Shown: positions 24,526 through 35,936 of the stretch, in pieces
Numbering within the stretch: position 1 is the stretch's first letter
Layout of the letters: each line of letters begins with the position of its first letter
Source of the DNA: Siphonodentalium dalli
Taxonomy: Eukaryota; Mollusca; Scaphopoda; Gadilida; Siphonodentaliidae
Assembly (NCBI GenBank): GCA_032622095.1
Contig: CP136062.1
Location: 195,307,887-195,371,886 of the forward strand
DNA length: 64,000 nucleotides
Direction: 5' to 3'
Notes under the pieces: model-generated
The model's database searches: none
The model's input: the letters and a program-made list of their open reading frames with translations, nothing else
Told to the model about the DNA's origin: nothing
Made by a program: the position numbers and the translations under genes

Positions 24526-25493
24526 GGGGGAGACGCACGTTTTGCATAAATCACAGTAAATCCAGCCAGAAATGGCAAGTGATTTTCAACAAAGAATTTC
24601 TCTGGATCTATCTGGTGAACAATCTTGAATTTTACATATGATAATTTTCATTATATATAGAATCAGAGCAATTATAAAGAAACAATAACAATAATGGATT
24701 TTAATACATTTGAGAGGTTGAACATATTTGTTTCGTTTCTGTCCCTTTCGGTACCGAGAACTGCCAGAAAAATTTATAAATTCAAACAACATGTCAACCA
24801 TCAAATAGCTTATTGTCTTGACTCCATGAGAGGAGGCTTCATTTGTATCATAATGTTGAGTTAGCTTTTTAATTGCATATTATAGCATCATACCCCATGT
24901 ATTATAATGAAGAATAAAGCAGTCACAAATATGCCAGCCCAATGAAAACAAATGTTCAAATGTGGTGCTGTCCACTCAAGCAGGGAGCAATCAACAGAAA
25001 TTAGGCCACAGTGTTAAGAGATATGGTGGTCAGATTTAACTTGGTTATGAACCCATGACCCAGAACTCAACTGAGCCCAATTTTTCAATGACCAACAAAC
25101 ATGGCATGCAAATTCTCAATAATAAAAAATTATTTATGGTAGTTGTCTTTCTGAATGAAAATAATCATTTAATTTCATGAATCAAGAAAAATTAAGTCTC
25201 CTCTCATGATCTTCAGATATGATATCATGTATATATGAAATGCACTTTCGAAAAAAAATCTGTTTTACAGTAGTTCTCGGTACCTGAACACAGTGAAATT
25301 TTAAAGATTTTTCATGCCATAAAAGTAAAGTAAATGAGATTATAATAACCAAATGTCCAATGGTTCTTATATATGGTACCACAATAATCTTTTGTACAAA
25401 ATTTCACAAAGATATTCCTGATAGATTCTGATAGATTTAGAGAAAATACATTTTGAAATACCAGGAAATTTTGGCAAAACGTGCATCTGACCC
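24526..25493. mobile_element. 968-bp TTAA-target DNA element (Kolobok-like ends), empty sites present nearby
   Basis: The termini are GGGGGAGACGCACGTTTTGC and, in reverse complement, GGGTCAGATGCACGTTTTGC, each next to TTAA (24522-24525 and 25494-25497). The insertion splits a GCGTCTTTAAATCACAC segment that is intact in paralogous units at about 23507 and 24232, so both ends and the TTAA target are defined by empty sites. GG-starting ends with TTAA favour Kolobok over piggyBac (CCC ends), but no transposase is present and this is inference. The interior is AT-rich and non-coding. Confidence 0.82.
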
Positions 25494-25799
25494 TTAAATC
25501 ACACAATAAGATTCATTGTATCATGGAGAAGATCTCAGAAGAATGTGCATAAATTTGGTGGAATTCGGCGCTAAAATTATTTTAATCAAATTTGGTGCAC
25601 CTCTCCCATTCCGGGCATCTATATATATGCTTTATTCTCTGATCCATACACACATTACATGATATTGAGAAAAATAGTGTATATACAAAAGAATGATAGA
25701 AGGAAGGTAATTTTATGTACATGATATGCTCAGCGACCTCCCGCTTTGCGTCTATTCGTTCATCATCACATTATCAGCATCAACAACAGTATACCTCGT

Positions 25800-25843
25800 C
25801 GTCAACATCATCATCATCATCATCATCATCATCGTCGTCGTCG

Positions 25844-25885
<42 letters not shown>

Positions 25886-25886
25886 C
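25800..25886 (+). repeat. (TCA)n / (TCG)n trinucleotide microsatellite
   Basis: An uninterrupted TCA/TCG run, with further imperfect TCA/TCG triplets to about 26035 and a CAA run at 26051-26068. Homopolymeric frames (Ser, Ile, His, Asp, Met) across it are artefacts. Confidence 0.95.
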
Positions 25887-26522
25887 CGTCAAGATTATCA
25901 TTATGTGCATCGACATCGTCATCGCGAACATTATCATTAACAAAAACATCCATCAGCACAATCATGTCATCGTCATATATAACTCGTCATCATTATAATC
26001 AACATTATCGCAATCATCGTCATGTTTGCCATCGTCTTATAATTTCTCGGCAACAACAACAACAACAGTTATATATAGTCATCATTACCTAACGTAATTG
26101 TCAATATATAAAGCTAAAAATAACGGTTAATTTCCCTAATGAAGGAACATAGTCGGCGGAGGGATGCTATATCGGTCATATTAAATAATCCGTCAAGAAT
26201 ATCGATGGTAGCATGTCTCTTTCTGATATATTTAGCGGGAGAAAACGATTTCTAACATCTATAAAGTGGTTCCCTGACGCGAATGGCGCGAATTTTGACA
26301 TATTTAAGCCACACCATTAGTTTCCTCATATTATGGGAATGATTATATGTAAGTTTGGTGGCAATCGGCGACAATTTTGTTTGCCCCTCCCCCTTTTCTG
26401 CCCCTGACAACAACGGCGTCACTTTAGAAAATTCTAACCCTCGCCATTATCTTTATCGTAAAAAGTTACCCCTATTAGATCCCTTTTGTGCCATCTAGGT
26501 GGTCCCCTGTGAATTTCTATAG

Positions 26523-26555
26523 AACACAGACAGACAGACAGACAGACAGACATTC
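26523..26555 (+). repeat. (CAGA)n tract at the end of a repeat unit
   Basis: ACAGACAGACAGACAGACAG followed by ATTCGCAAATATAGATATAG. It matches a shorter version at 23718-23740 and appears to mark the 3' end of the repeat family of this block. Confidence 0.7.
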
Positions 26556-26795
26556 GCAAATATAGATATAGATTAATCAAATAATTTTGTGGCTATACTG
26601 GCGAGCTCTCGTAGCGTCGCTGACCTCTCTCACGTGATCGACACTGTAAAATACCATAATTTGCAAGATTCTTGTAAATTGGAGAAATACATGTTCAATA
26701 ATAATTGAGTCGCCGAAAACACAGGCTGCGCACATAATACCATAATTGTGTTCAAACCGGTCCATAAATAATTAGTTTTCCAAATAATTGTCAGA

Positions 26796-27004
26796 TTTGC
26801 GTGGTACTATTTTGTATACTTATAAATGTACCGCAGTATTATAGAAGCGAAATCTGAAAGTTTTCACAAAGGTAACGCGCATGAGATCAGTATGCACCTA
26901 AACTAGACTTGTATGGGACTATATTTTGTCTACTTATACCGGAGTATTATTAGAAGCGAAATCTGAAAGTTTTCACAAAGGTTAACGCGCATGAGATCCG
27001 TATA
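26796..27004 (+). repeat. Two-copy tandem duplication of ~105-115 bp
   Basis: GTACTATTTTGTATACTTAT...GAAGCGAAATCTGAAAGTTT-TCACAAAGG...AACGCGCATGAGATC occurs at about 26801-26899 and again at 26915-26999 with small indels. Confidence 0.8.
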
Positions 27005-27841
27005 CCTATGAAGCTGTATTATATGGTGTTCTATATATAGATCACGTCGCATGGAATAGTATCAGAGCACGCGCTAAACGTAACGTAAAGTGGCGCTCTC
27101 GAAATCGAGAAATCGCCACCTTGTCGTTAGTATTTCCACAAATTACCCAGCACAACACAACACAATGCTGAGATTAAAGCTATATGTTATGTAAACAAAC
27201 AGTACGTAAAGAGTATGCGATAATCTCAACACTCATCGCCGGGGAGCTAGACCCCATTAGTTGAACTTTGGTCAGAAATGCCACCAATTTGTTTATAACA
27301 TATCAGTATAGCGCTCGCTAACCGTCGCCTCTCAAGATTTCAGTGTTGAATGGGTCACCGTAAATCAATCTCCTAAAAAAAATAGCCACGTTGTTGAGTG
27401 TTGTGCTTATCGCTCACTATTTACGTGCTGTATATAAACTCACGTTCGACTTACACAAAATGTGTTTTGTGGATAATATCGCATTCATACTACCGTATGA
27501 TTATAGTATACTATATAATACTAACCAACAAGGGCCATAACATGTAGATATACAAATAGATTAGGTGAATAGCAATTATACCCACACAGGTTGATACTTT
27601 GCAATATATTCACAAGTCGCATTAATTAATGTTCCGGTTTAAATCTGGTACCAAAGGTACTGAAAAGGCGTTTATATTTCGTGGACGTATACCGGTATAT
27701 ACAAATTTAATGTATATGTGCCACGCCCTGTAATTTTGACTTGGAAGGAATATAAATTTTCGAATAACGTAGTACGTTATTATCATATTTGATACAAGTT
27801 TCATGTTTCGCGCATTAAATCGGTGATATTATTAGATTAAT
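27005..27841. other. Unassigned AT-rich DNA
   Basis: No exon or repeat boundary was recognised. Confidence 0.5.
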
Positions 27842-28280
27842 TTAACCCTTTCAGTGCCAGGTCCGATTTTGTATCAACCCATATACCCTGTGCCAATGCA
27901 TTCTCTTATATATGCGAGTCGACCATAGGTCGCCTCGCATATATAAGAGAATGCATTGGCCTAACAATTTTTCATCATTTGTTATTATTTTTTACAATTT
28001 TAATAAATGTTTTCTTATATTCTTTAACAGACTTATTTTGTATAGGTTTAGTGCCAGGGAATCTTACGTTTTTCATGGGCATCAAAATTATTACTATGAA
28101 TACTTGGTGATAGTTTTGAGTTATAACATGCCCCTAAGGTTTTATCCAGTTTGTTTTTAAATTCGCTATAGCATGCTTAAGCATACCCAAAAAAAATTCA
28201 ACCCAAAAAAATCTAAGGCCCGATTTTACAGACCATAAATTAGGGCCGATGAGATCGGCCCCTGGCACTGAAAGGGTTAA
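27842..28280. mobile_element. 439-bp piggyBac-like MITE (TTAA target)
   Basis: TTAA (27842-27845 and 28277-28280) flanks perfect 16-bp inverted ends CCCTTTCAGTGCCAGG. Just inside the left end is a 68-bp palindrome, CCAATGCATTCTCTTATATA...TATATAAGAGAATGCATTGG (27894-27961). The same palindrome block, preceded by CCTGTG, occurs in the element at 15714-15940. TTAA with CCC ends points to piggyBac. The interior is non-coding, including an A-rich segment near 28185-28215. Confidence 0.88.
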
Positions 28281-29290
28281 TGCAGACGGAATTGAATTGG
28301 TATTGACAGACGTGTTATCGGTAAGAGACAATGCCGGTAAAATTAGGTTATACGGGTGTTTGTCGCTAATGTACGCGACCAGTAAAACCACATTGTACGG
28401 AAAATATGGTTTACTGTATGTAGGCCAAGTATATACTGGGAAGCTTGAACAGCTTACTTTCAGTAATTTCTCGACTTTTTTCAAACTATATACACTGCAG
28501 ATAATACGGGTAACCAAATAGGCCTTGTTTGGTTCTACATTTTTTCCCATGAATCAGAACCAATGAATTTGGTTCTTTGTGGCCAAGGAACTATTTGTTT
28601 CATGTGGATATCATATGGAACCTATATATAGTCCAAAACCTAATGGTTCTACACGCTATCAACCAACGAAACATTGAACCAAATACGTCAAAGCGACTGG
28701 TTCTTATTTCATAAAGAACCAGAATATAAACGTTGTATTCATATAAATTTATCAGACTTACATTTGTCCTAGAATTTTAGCCTATATAGCGAAACAATGT
28801 AAGCTATTTGATTCTGAGTAACAACCATATTGGTTCTGGGTTCTGGCTTGGTATTATATATGAACCATATACGTCTGGGGCGTTTTTGGTTCTTCGCCAG
28901 TTGTATGTGGTGTTGTATGGGTTCTTCACGTTTTGTTTTTGTTTTGCATTGTATAAGGTCATGAAATTGCTTTGATATAATGCCCATAAGGTTTCCAGGT
29001 GGGTCTTTTTAAAGTTTAATCGTTAAATTTCAATATAGGCTGATCCAGCGCTGTCGCACGAATGACTGGGTCATGATCAAATTACCCCAAACATGACACC
29101 TACTTCAACACGCGATGAATGTTAATTACCAGGATTCCCCTGTTGCAGCAGAAAATTATATATCACATGAAAACGATTCGCATCCGCTTCATTATTATTT
29201 ATTTTTTTCACAGATGACTGCACTGTGACTACTAGAGAGACAGCGAAAGCCGTTATTTATGCTGTGAAAATAAAATTCGATTAAGCTAAT
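28281..29290. repeat. Region with recurrent GGTTCT/AGAACC words
   Basis: GGTTCT or its complement occurs at least ten times between 28505 and 28925, in both orientations and at irregular spacing, suggesting a decayed inverted or tandem repeat. No coding exon was recognised. Confidence 0.4.
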
Positions 29291-29455
29291 CATAAATACG
29301 CCATCGATTATCATGTGCATGGTGGGACAATGCACCATGCATGGTGGTACATCATACAGTCTAGATTACGTCATCGATTACTGTACATTATAATGCAGTC
29401 TATATGGCGTCATCGATTGCCACACATGATGGTACATCATGCAGTCTGGATGCCA
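29291..29455 (+). repeat. Degenerate tandem repeat, ~55-60 bp unit
   Basis: The unit (CGTCATCGATTAY..., TGGTACATCATGCAGTCT) is present about three times: 29299-29355, 29356-29405 and 29406-29455. Confidence 0.6.
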
Positions 29456-29794
29456 TAAAATTAAAACAAATTCTTCAAATTGGTGCGAGGTCTCACCACA
29501 TGGAAAATGTGTGCTATATAATGTAATTCACTATCTTTTATATAAAAATTATAAACATCACCATTCCCATGATGTTACCATGGTAAGAGAGTTTTATATC
29601 TGCCAGATGGAATATTGGTTCACGGCGTGTGGTGTTAAACTGATATGGAACACTTCGTTCCCACAGTGGGGTGTGCAGCATTCGAATAGTATAATACAGC
29701 GAGTAGGCTTACCCGAAGTAGTTATTTTCATAAATTCCAAATACATGTAAATATTGACATGTCAGATTTATGGAAGCACGCAGACTCAGTATAT

Positions 29795-30440
29795 ATATAT
29801 ACATGTGTGAATATTCATTGTTTCAATGTGCTTGTTTCAGTGGGCGTACATGGGCATATTCTCATTTCTTATCGAAATGGCCATCGATCTGAAGGGCACA
29901 TTCAGATATCCTTCAACTCAGATCAAGGTTGACAATTCGGTCCCGATTTGTGCCCTTGTCGGGGTTCGAAACCGCGCCAAACTGATCTAGCCCAGACTAC
30001 GACGACGGTCCACGAACTACATGTATAAACCTCGGCTAAACGGTGGGCATCATTAAAATGAAAGCCCTTTCATTGAGAGATAAGCTGCGTATCAATATGA
30101 AGATGTGTTCGAATGTTGACACAGAACAGATCTATATAGTTATATAAGCGAGATTACTGAGCCGCTACCATATTGGATACACCCAGCCCCCATTCCGCGG
30201 TTTACGTGCTACAGGTAAAAGTTCCGAGTAGCATTCCATATATATTGAAATATTAATGAATGCCATATACATAAATAGTGTATGATCATACGATTACGGA
30301 GGCGTGTATGAGTGTCCGTTGTTTCAATGTGCTTGCCTCAGTGAAATTGAACTAATTCTCATTTCTTATTTTAATGGTACATTGAGATGTCCCTCGATCC
30401 ATTTTATGCTTAGTTCAAGTTTCGACAATTTTAGTTGATT
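29795..30440 (+). repeat. Diverged direct duplication around a foldback half-copy
   Basis: TTGTTTCAATGTGCTTG-YYTCAGTG...AATTCTCATTTCTTAT...ACATTCAGATATCCYTC is present at about 29818-29925 and 30318-30425. Between them, 30144-30250 matches one arm of the foldback family seen at 33172-33455 and 44802-45036. A GGTTCGAAACC word at 29953 resembles a pol III B box, but no tRNA fold could be built. Confidence 0.55.
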
Positions 30441-30627
30441 GCTACTGTTTTACATGTGGAGATAGCGTTTGGGTACTAACTTATCTGTTTTATTCACCGA
30501 AATAAGCCAATAATATAAGGTACGCGGGTGATGTTAAAGTAAATATTGATTTAAGATGTATTCAGGGTTCCAGACCTCCAGTTACAACAACAACAACAAC
30601 AACTACTACATAAAACATCTGATTTAA

Positions 30628-31106
30628 AGGTACTCAATCCGAACAGAGGGTCCACATCTCAACAGATTCCAACAACAACAATCCGATCAGAGGGTCCTAT
30701 ATTACTATCTCTTTGGCGTTGGGGGTAAAAAATATTTGATTCGAGTCGAAGAACCCATCAAACAAAGCTCAGAGTTATTAGATATTGATTTTTGAAATTT
30801 GTTATTTGCTCGGGATGAGTACTAATAATTGCCGTCAATTTCGTAACCTGCTCGAGATGTGTACACCAAAACAATATTCAAACAGACAAGGATGGATAAC
30901 TCTAAAATCAAGTGGTAATAATAACGCAATTTTGACTGAGTTCTGGGCCAGAAAGTATTCCCGATAATGAAAAATAATAGATTTCTAAAATCGATATCTA
31001 ACAAATCTGAGATTTGATGGGTGATTTCCTCGACTCGAATCAAATATTTTTGACCCCCGAAGCCATTGAATAGTAATTGAGAGGAGTTTTATCGGATTGA
31101 GTACCT
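30628..31106. mobile_element. 479-bp long-TIR MITE, family A copy 1 (TTAA target)
   Basis: The ends AGGTACTCAATCCGA (left) and TCGGATTGAGTACCT (right) are flanked by TTAA (30624-30627 and 31107-31110). The arms remain complementary for about 200 bases each, including AAAAATATTTGATTCGAGTC-GA and GATAACTCTAAAATCAAGTGG. TTAA with AGG-starting ends fits a Kolobok-type MITE (inference). Related copies or fragments lie at 43227-43525, 45204-45731 and 46894-46910. Confidence 0.85.
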
Positions 31107-31110
31107 TTAA

Positions 31111-31895
31111 CATTATTTTCTTCTTTGTTCTGTTGAGAAAAAAAAAAACGAAAAGCAAATACGACATAACAATTAGACCTATAAAACCCTAAGATATATT
31201 ATCATTTTTTATTGAAAATTATTAACAACATAATTTTCAGTGTCCCCACTGTGTGTGTGGACGTTTGTGAACGCTGGTTTGCGGTAAACTGTTGTAAACA
31301 AAAGCCGCTCACCTCAGACTTACTGCCTTACGTATATTGTCATGTTTTCCTTTAACTGTATAAAATTCCCAGCCCGGGTTCCAACCTGCCTCGATGAGCG
31401 ATGTGTTCCGCTACATGTTCGTACTAATTTGGTTTCAGTGTCGTGTCTGGTTCTCTCCTAAATGAAGATTGAACCTCATATATTTACAAAAACGCGCGAC
31501 GTTTGCGATAAAAAGCACATTTCTCAATCTATTTCCCAAACTATATTTAATAGCAAGGTCATGATTTCGGATGCCTTAATATCCCAATGAAAGTCACGCG
31601 TAGCGTTTCGACAATGTTTCCTATGATTTTCGATATAGTAGCCCGATTTCAAATCGTGGTGCTCAGCGGTGCTCCAACAAAATTGAGCGTCTGGTAAAAT
31701 CTGTCAAACAGGCATTGAACTTCTGGTATTTTTTTTCTCTTATTTTTATTGAACGTCTTGTAAACTTTCGAGTACACCCTGTAAACTGCCTATTAAGGAC
31801 GGTAAAATAAGATTGTGGCACAAACTATGGTACATCAGGGTTGAGGAAACTGCTGGAAGACTGAATAGTGAGAATCATTGAGAATGGATGTTATC
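31111..31895. other. Unassigned DNA upstream of the retrotransposon
   Basis: No exon or element end was recognised. The last four bases before the LTR (ATCA, 31896-31899) are the left target duplication of the Gypsy element. Confidence 0.5.
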
Positions 31896-31899
31896 ATCA

Positions 31900-32010
31900 A
31901 TAGAGAACTATTGACTATTCACTAATTGTAACACCTCTATATTTTCAGATATACAGTCCCATCATTTGTATTCTGAATAAAGATGAACAAAATGGACGCG
32001 TTCCTATCTA
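31900..32010 (+). repeat. 5' LTR of the Gypsy element
   Basis: It begins ATAGAGAACTATTGACTATT and ends CGTTCCTATCTA, matching 41971-42081. It contains an AATAAA signal (31976-31981) that is altered to AATATA in the 3' copy. The terminal dinucleotides are not the usual TG/CA. The ends were fixed by the limit of homology and the ATCA duplication. Confidence 0.82.
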
Positions 32011-32136
32011 TGATCGGACTCTACTAGTAACTCAGCAATTCGAGAAACCAGTGTCGGACATTCTTCACCGATAGCCAACTGTTTCGATAAATCTGCTCCA
32101 TTCGTATAACCATGCTGGCCATACACTGCCCCATCG

Positions 32137-32287
32137 ATGACTGATTATACAACACCCGACGTGGATGCAGTTGTAGCGGCAGCACTCATCACAACCCATT
32201 CCACCATCCACAGCACAATCGCTGCAAATTTTGCTACAGCAAAAATCGAGAAAGTGAAACGACCAACAATATCTTCCGCCGGCACGA
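32137..32287 (+). pseudogene. gag: gag, first fragment (N-terminus)
   Basis: An ATG 127 bases after the LTR opens a frame starting MTDYTTPDVDAVVAAAL and reaching EKVKRPTISSAGTS, a conserved N-terminal region of this Gypsy group's capsid polyprotein. The frame is then broken by the inverted-repeat element at 32288. The next gag residues resume at about 34347 with a YFTSRW-like motif. Function in the intact family: structural Gag that assembles the virus-like particle. This copy is truncated and cannot make it. Confidence 0.72.
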
Positions 32288-34346
32288 GCCGGGCGCACAC
32301 GTCGGAACATTGTTGTACAACATTGTTGTATGGGTCATACAACATTGTTGTAAGCGTCCGCACACGCTACAACAAAAGACACAACAAATGTTATACAACA
32401 ATGTTTTGACCAGCCGCACACGGCGAATATTTGTTGTACAACAAGTCACGTGATAAAACGTCATCAAGTCACGTGTTGGCTGCATACTAATTTCAGCTCT
32501 GGGTTTTTCCCCCCAAGTTGACAGATGCGGAAAGCATGCACCAGGCTCGATTTTGCCACGAATCTCTACCCTGGACCTGGCTAACGCGCGTTATATATAT
32601 ACACTGAACGGATTTGGACCAATTTAGTACTTTTTCATAGAATAGCTAGGTTATATGGAGTTATCATTATTAAACCTCCAGGCCATATATAATTTGGTTA
32701 TTTTGTACCTCTTGTGTTATTGGGGAGGGGATATCAGGAGTTATTATTAGACCTCCTTTATTAAACTATATGGAGTGGTGGGTGAGGGCATAATATACGC
32801 CAAACATGGACCTTGTTTTTTGTTTAATTTGGACAGAGTTACTCTTACAAGTGTTTATAAATAAATCTCATGTCCTTTCATTATTAATGGGAATTTTGGA
32901 AGGAGCGTGTAAGTCATGGACCTTGATTTCAAACCTTTGTTCATATTTTTTTTTAAATCGGCGCAGGCTTTCACCAATGATACATGACCGAGCGGAACAT
33001 GTTATTAGGTTCAAAATATGATGTAATTGTATTTACCAGCTGCTTGAGCGATAGCCAACTTCTGTGTTGAATATATTGTTATTTTCACTTCTATGTCTTG
33101 GTGAATTAACTTCCTATCCAAGGGAATGACACACCCACATCTTGAAAATTGTACAGGTCTGGGTGAATCAACAATAAGCGGGATCACTGAGTTGTGGCGA
33201 TATTGGATTCATCCAGCTCTGACCCATGGTTTCAGAGATTCATCCAACTCCGGTTGTGTGGCTCTATAGGGCTCAGGTCAACGTTCTCGAGCAGCATTTC
33301 CATATGTGGAAGTCATGAATAATTCATGACTTCCACACAGAGAATACCACTACATAACCCCCCGACCCATAGTTCCAAAACCATGGAACCGGGCATGGTA
33401 GGTCCAATATGGACATGACTCGCATGAGTCAGAGACAGCCAGATAGGGCATATTGATCGACAATAGCCCGATCGGGCAATAATCGACTGATTGATTTTCC
33501 ACAGCCATAACGGTTGCATAACAAATGTTTCGCTCTCTAAAATATTTGTTAATGTTATTTGAACTTATTTCTCAATTGGTATAATTTAACTATAAATTTT
33601 CACGGTAAACATCCATCAATTCTACGTGTAAATAGGAACCGGCAAATAATTTATAGTCAAGTTTGGCTATTATTATAGATAAATCGGTGCCGGTGGTTCA
33701 AATTCAATCAATTTTAATTTTCAGACCTGTACAAGCTGTAGACAGTGTAGTTTGTACAAATTACTATTGGCAAGACATGTGAAGTGTAACACCATTGGAT
33801 AGAAAATGTATTCACCAAGACCTATATTATGCAGTAGTCAGTGCAGTAGGCCCTACTGGATAACTGAACTGAAGTCTGGACCTGTGAGTGTGAACACAGA
33901 ACAGGAGAATCATTCTCACTCTCAGAAATTACAGAATTCCATGCGCTGGTGAATAAAATCAAATCACATTTCGAACCCAGGAACCACTCCGCTCGGTCAA
34001 ACTATATCGTTTCTCAATGTCTGCGACTATTTTGTATGAAAGCATGCTTCAGTTTTCAATGTTAGTTCAAAATATCGACTGTAATAAATTTCGAGGTGGG
34101 AGCCGCCATGTTTCTCTTCACCTTGCGATTTTACGCTGTAGTATATAGACTAAAAATAGAACGCTGTCCATCCATTGGCTACAACAAGCAACATAATCAA
34201 AATAATTTGATCTCTCACAACATTGTTGCACAACAAATTTATGTTGCGTACAACAAAAAACATACCACCGCACACGCTACAACAATGTTGTACAACAATG
34301 TTGTACAACATTGTTGTACAACATTGTTGCGACGTGTGCGGTGGGC
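32288..34346. mobile_element. 2.06-kb TIR element inserted in gag, with ACAACATTGTTGT arrays
   Basis: The left end GCCGGGCGCACACGTCG and the reverse complement of the right end, GCCCACCGCACACGTCG, match at 14 of 17 positions. Each is followed by tandem ACAACATTGTTGT palindromic words (32309-32360 and 34257-34330). CCGCACACGCTACAAC also occurs inside both ends (32359, 34269). The insertion separates gag residues that are contiguous in the family. No target duplication is certain. The interior has no transposase motif; it contains a foldback element at 33172-33455 within larger inverted arms (about 33090-33835). Confidence 0.75.
33172..33455. repeat. Foldback element, family B copy 1
   Basis: The centre is a perfect 33-bp palindrome at 33305-33337 (TGTGGAAGTCATGAAT and its mirror). 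The outer arms are weaker: CAATAAGCG...GGCGATATTGGAT on the left against ATGGACATGAC...GGGCATATTG on the right. The family recurs at 44802-45036 and as a half copy at 30144-30250. Confidence 0.72.
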
Positions 34347-35023
34347 TTTACTTCACATCACGATGGAACGACTATATGTCGAAGCAACTAAAGTGAAAGG
34401 CAAGGCCAGAGTGATTCAATTGTTAGAGTGCTGCGATGAACAGTTACGAAAAGATCTGACAAGAACCGCGGGTGGAACATTAACAAATAAGACAGAGGCA
34501 GACGTCCTGCAGACCATAAACACCAGAACACGCTTGCTGTAAGGGAAGAGAACACCATGGTTGCTCTGGTAACCCTGCATAACATGCGTCAGGGTCGTGA
34601 TGAACTGATCCGCTCCTTCTGTGCTCGTCTCTGCTGTCAAGCTTGTGTATGCAAATTCATAATTGAGTGTCCCAATTGCTCACAGAACGTGAATTATACA
34701 GACTCTGTGTTACGCGATGTGCTGACTCGAGGCCTGGCTGGCTTAGAAATCCAACGCGACTTACTTGGTGACAAACATCAGGACATGACATTAGAGGAGA
34801 TTTTTCAATTCGTCGAAGCGAAAGAATCAGGCAAACGTTCTGTGTCTCGTCTTCTCGACCCCCATGGTCACGGCGCCGAGGCAGCTAGCAGCTCCTACAA
34901 GCGCGACAAGAATGCAGCCACAAAGGATCGAAACCAGCGAGACACTGTGAACAAGTCCGAGTTATGCACATACTGTAGAAACAAAGGACATGGAGCCCGT
35001 TCCATCGCCAAGGTCAGACAGAA
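34347..35023 (+). pseudogene. gag: gag, second fragment (capsid and first zinc knuckle)
   Basis: Translation gives VEATKVKGKARVIQLLECCD and RKDLTRTAGGTLTNKTEADV. After a frameshift near 34510 it continues NTMVALVTLHNMRQGRDELI, DVLTRGLAGLEIQRDLLGDK and MTLEEIFQFVEAKESGKRS. It ends with the first half of a double zinc knuckle, CTYCRNKGHG (Cys at 34964). The expected fourth ligand is not present here. A further frameshift lies at about 34363-34385. The sequence stops matching after a KVRQ motif near 35020, where a second insertion begins. Capsid and nucleocapsid function is known for the family; this copy is dead. Confidence 0.85.
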
Positions 35024-35059
35024 CTTCAATTTAGCGAAAGACATGAGAAGTATATAACA

Positions 35060-35336
35060 TTTATCTAGTTCCACTTGTAACAGTGCTACTGGAATTTGCC
35101 TTCAAATACCTGTATGATTTATTCTGGCAAGATAATTGCATGATATTTACAGGCAAATTCCGGTAGCATCATTACTTGTGGAATTACAGAGATTTCACTT
35201 CGCACCTATAGTTAGCTGTGTCAAAGATGCACTTTATGTGCTTGTTTCCGTTCATATTATGGCACCATATCGTTTTTTCTACGACAAAATGCCTGCAAAC
35301 CATACTGTGCAAACTTTCCAGTGTATGAACGTACCC
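35060..35336 (+). mobile_element. 5'-truncated copy of the TACGTTCATAC foldback MITE
   Basis: TAGTTCCACTTGTAACAGTG...ATTTGCC...GGCAAATTCCGGTAG and the terminal CCAGTGTATGAACGTACCC match the right part of the element at 46971-47370. The right end is followed by TTA, the same target word as in the full copy. Confidence 0.75.
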
Positions 35337-35427
35337 TTAGTAGTTAAATTTATGAAACAGTGTGTGTAACATTTGTAGTCAACTAACTGTACAATGTGCA
35401 TGTTTGTATCTTGTTTCGTGTATACAA

Positions 35428-35936
35428 GTATACCGTCGCGTTAACATATAAGGGACTGTCAGACGGAGGTTAGTTCGCATGCATGCTTTCCTTGATTTGG
35501 GTACACCGGATCTCATAAACATAAACATGTGATATAAAACTATCTTACCTTACCCCATACCAATCTTGAACATTCCATATTTTATTTGTGTGTTTTGTCA
35601 GAATTTGTGTTTTGTGTTCAACATTTATGCATTTACATTTTTCTTCTGTGCACCACCATCTTTTCCTGGGGAGAGGAGCTCCACCTAAGTTGCTCTCCCC
35701 AGAAAAAGATGGTGGTGCACAGAAGAAAAATGTAAATGCATAAATGTTGAACACAAAACACAAATTCTGACAACACACACAAATAAAATATGGAATGTTC
35801 AAGATTGGTATGGGGTAAGGTGAGATAGTTTTATATCACATGTTTATGTTTATGAGATCCGGTGTACCCAAATCAAGGAAAGCATGCGAACTAACCTCCG
35901 TCTGACAGTCCCTTATATGTTAACGCGACGGTATAC
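35428..35936. repeat. 509-bp near-perfect palindrome
   Basis: The left arm starts GTATACCGTCGCGTTAACAT and the right arm ends ATGTTAACGCGACGGTATAC. The arms of about 250 bases match almost base for base around a ~17-base loop (near 35677-35692). The visible differences are a CATG repeat-number change near 35480/35885 and a few substitutions. The outermost GTTAAC-containing word resembles blocks at 36340 and 37450, so the palindrome may have arisen by inverted duplication of local DNA rather than by insertion. Confidence 0.93.

Larger units (their letters stand above)
23181..26570 (+). repeat. Block of diverged interspersed repeat units
   Basis: At least seven diverged copies of a unit share the words GGAGAAGAAYNTGTAT, AATTTGGTGGAAATCGGCGC-TAAA, TGACTCGAATGGCGCCACTTTT and GACATATTTAAACCACAC-ATTAGA. 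Copies lie near 23251, 23541, 23765, 24041, 24265, 25520 and 26265. Sub-blocks end in CACAGACAGA followed by TTTGCAAATAT (23718-23740 and 26523-26565). The block is interrupted by the TTAA element at 24526-25493 and by a trinucleotide repeat. Family not named; no coding potential. Confidence 0.65.

Noticed and set aside
25715-26092. 125-codon Ser-rich frame and overlapping poly Ile, His, Asp frames
   Set aside because: They arise from the TCA/TCG trinucleotide repeat; five overlapping frames are open, which is the mark of low complexity.
29940-30010. tRNA gene or tRNA-derived SINE around GGTTCGAAACC
   Set aside because: The B-box-like word is present, but no A box at the right distance and no T-arm or acceptor pairing could be drawn.
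34096-34380. A gene starting at 34096 that runs into gag
   Set aside because: The upstream part is the end of the inverted-repeat element (ACAACATTGTTGT array). The fusion with gag is an accident of the insertion.
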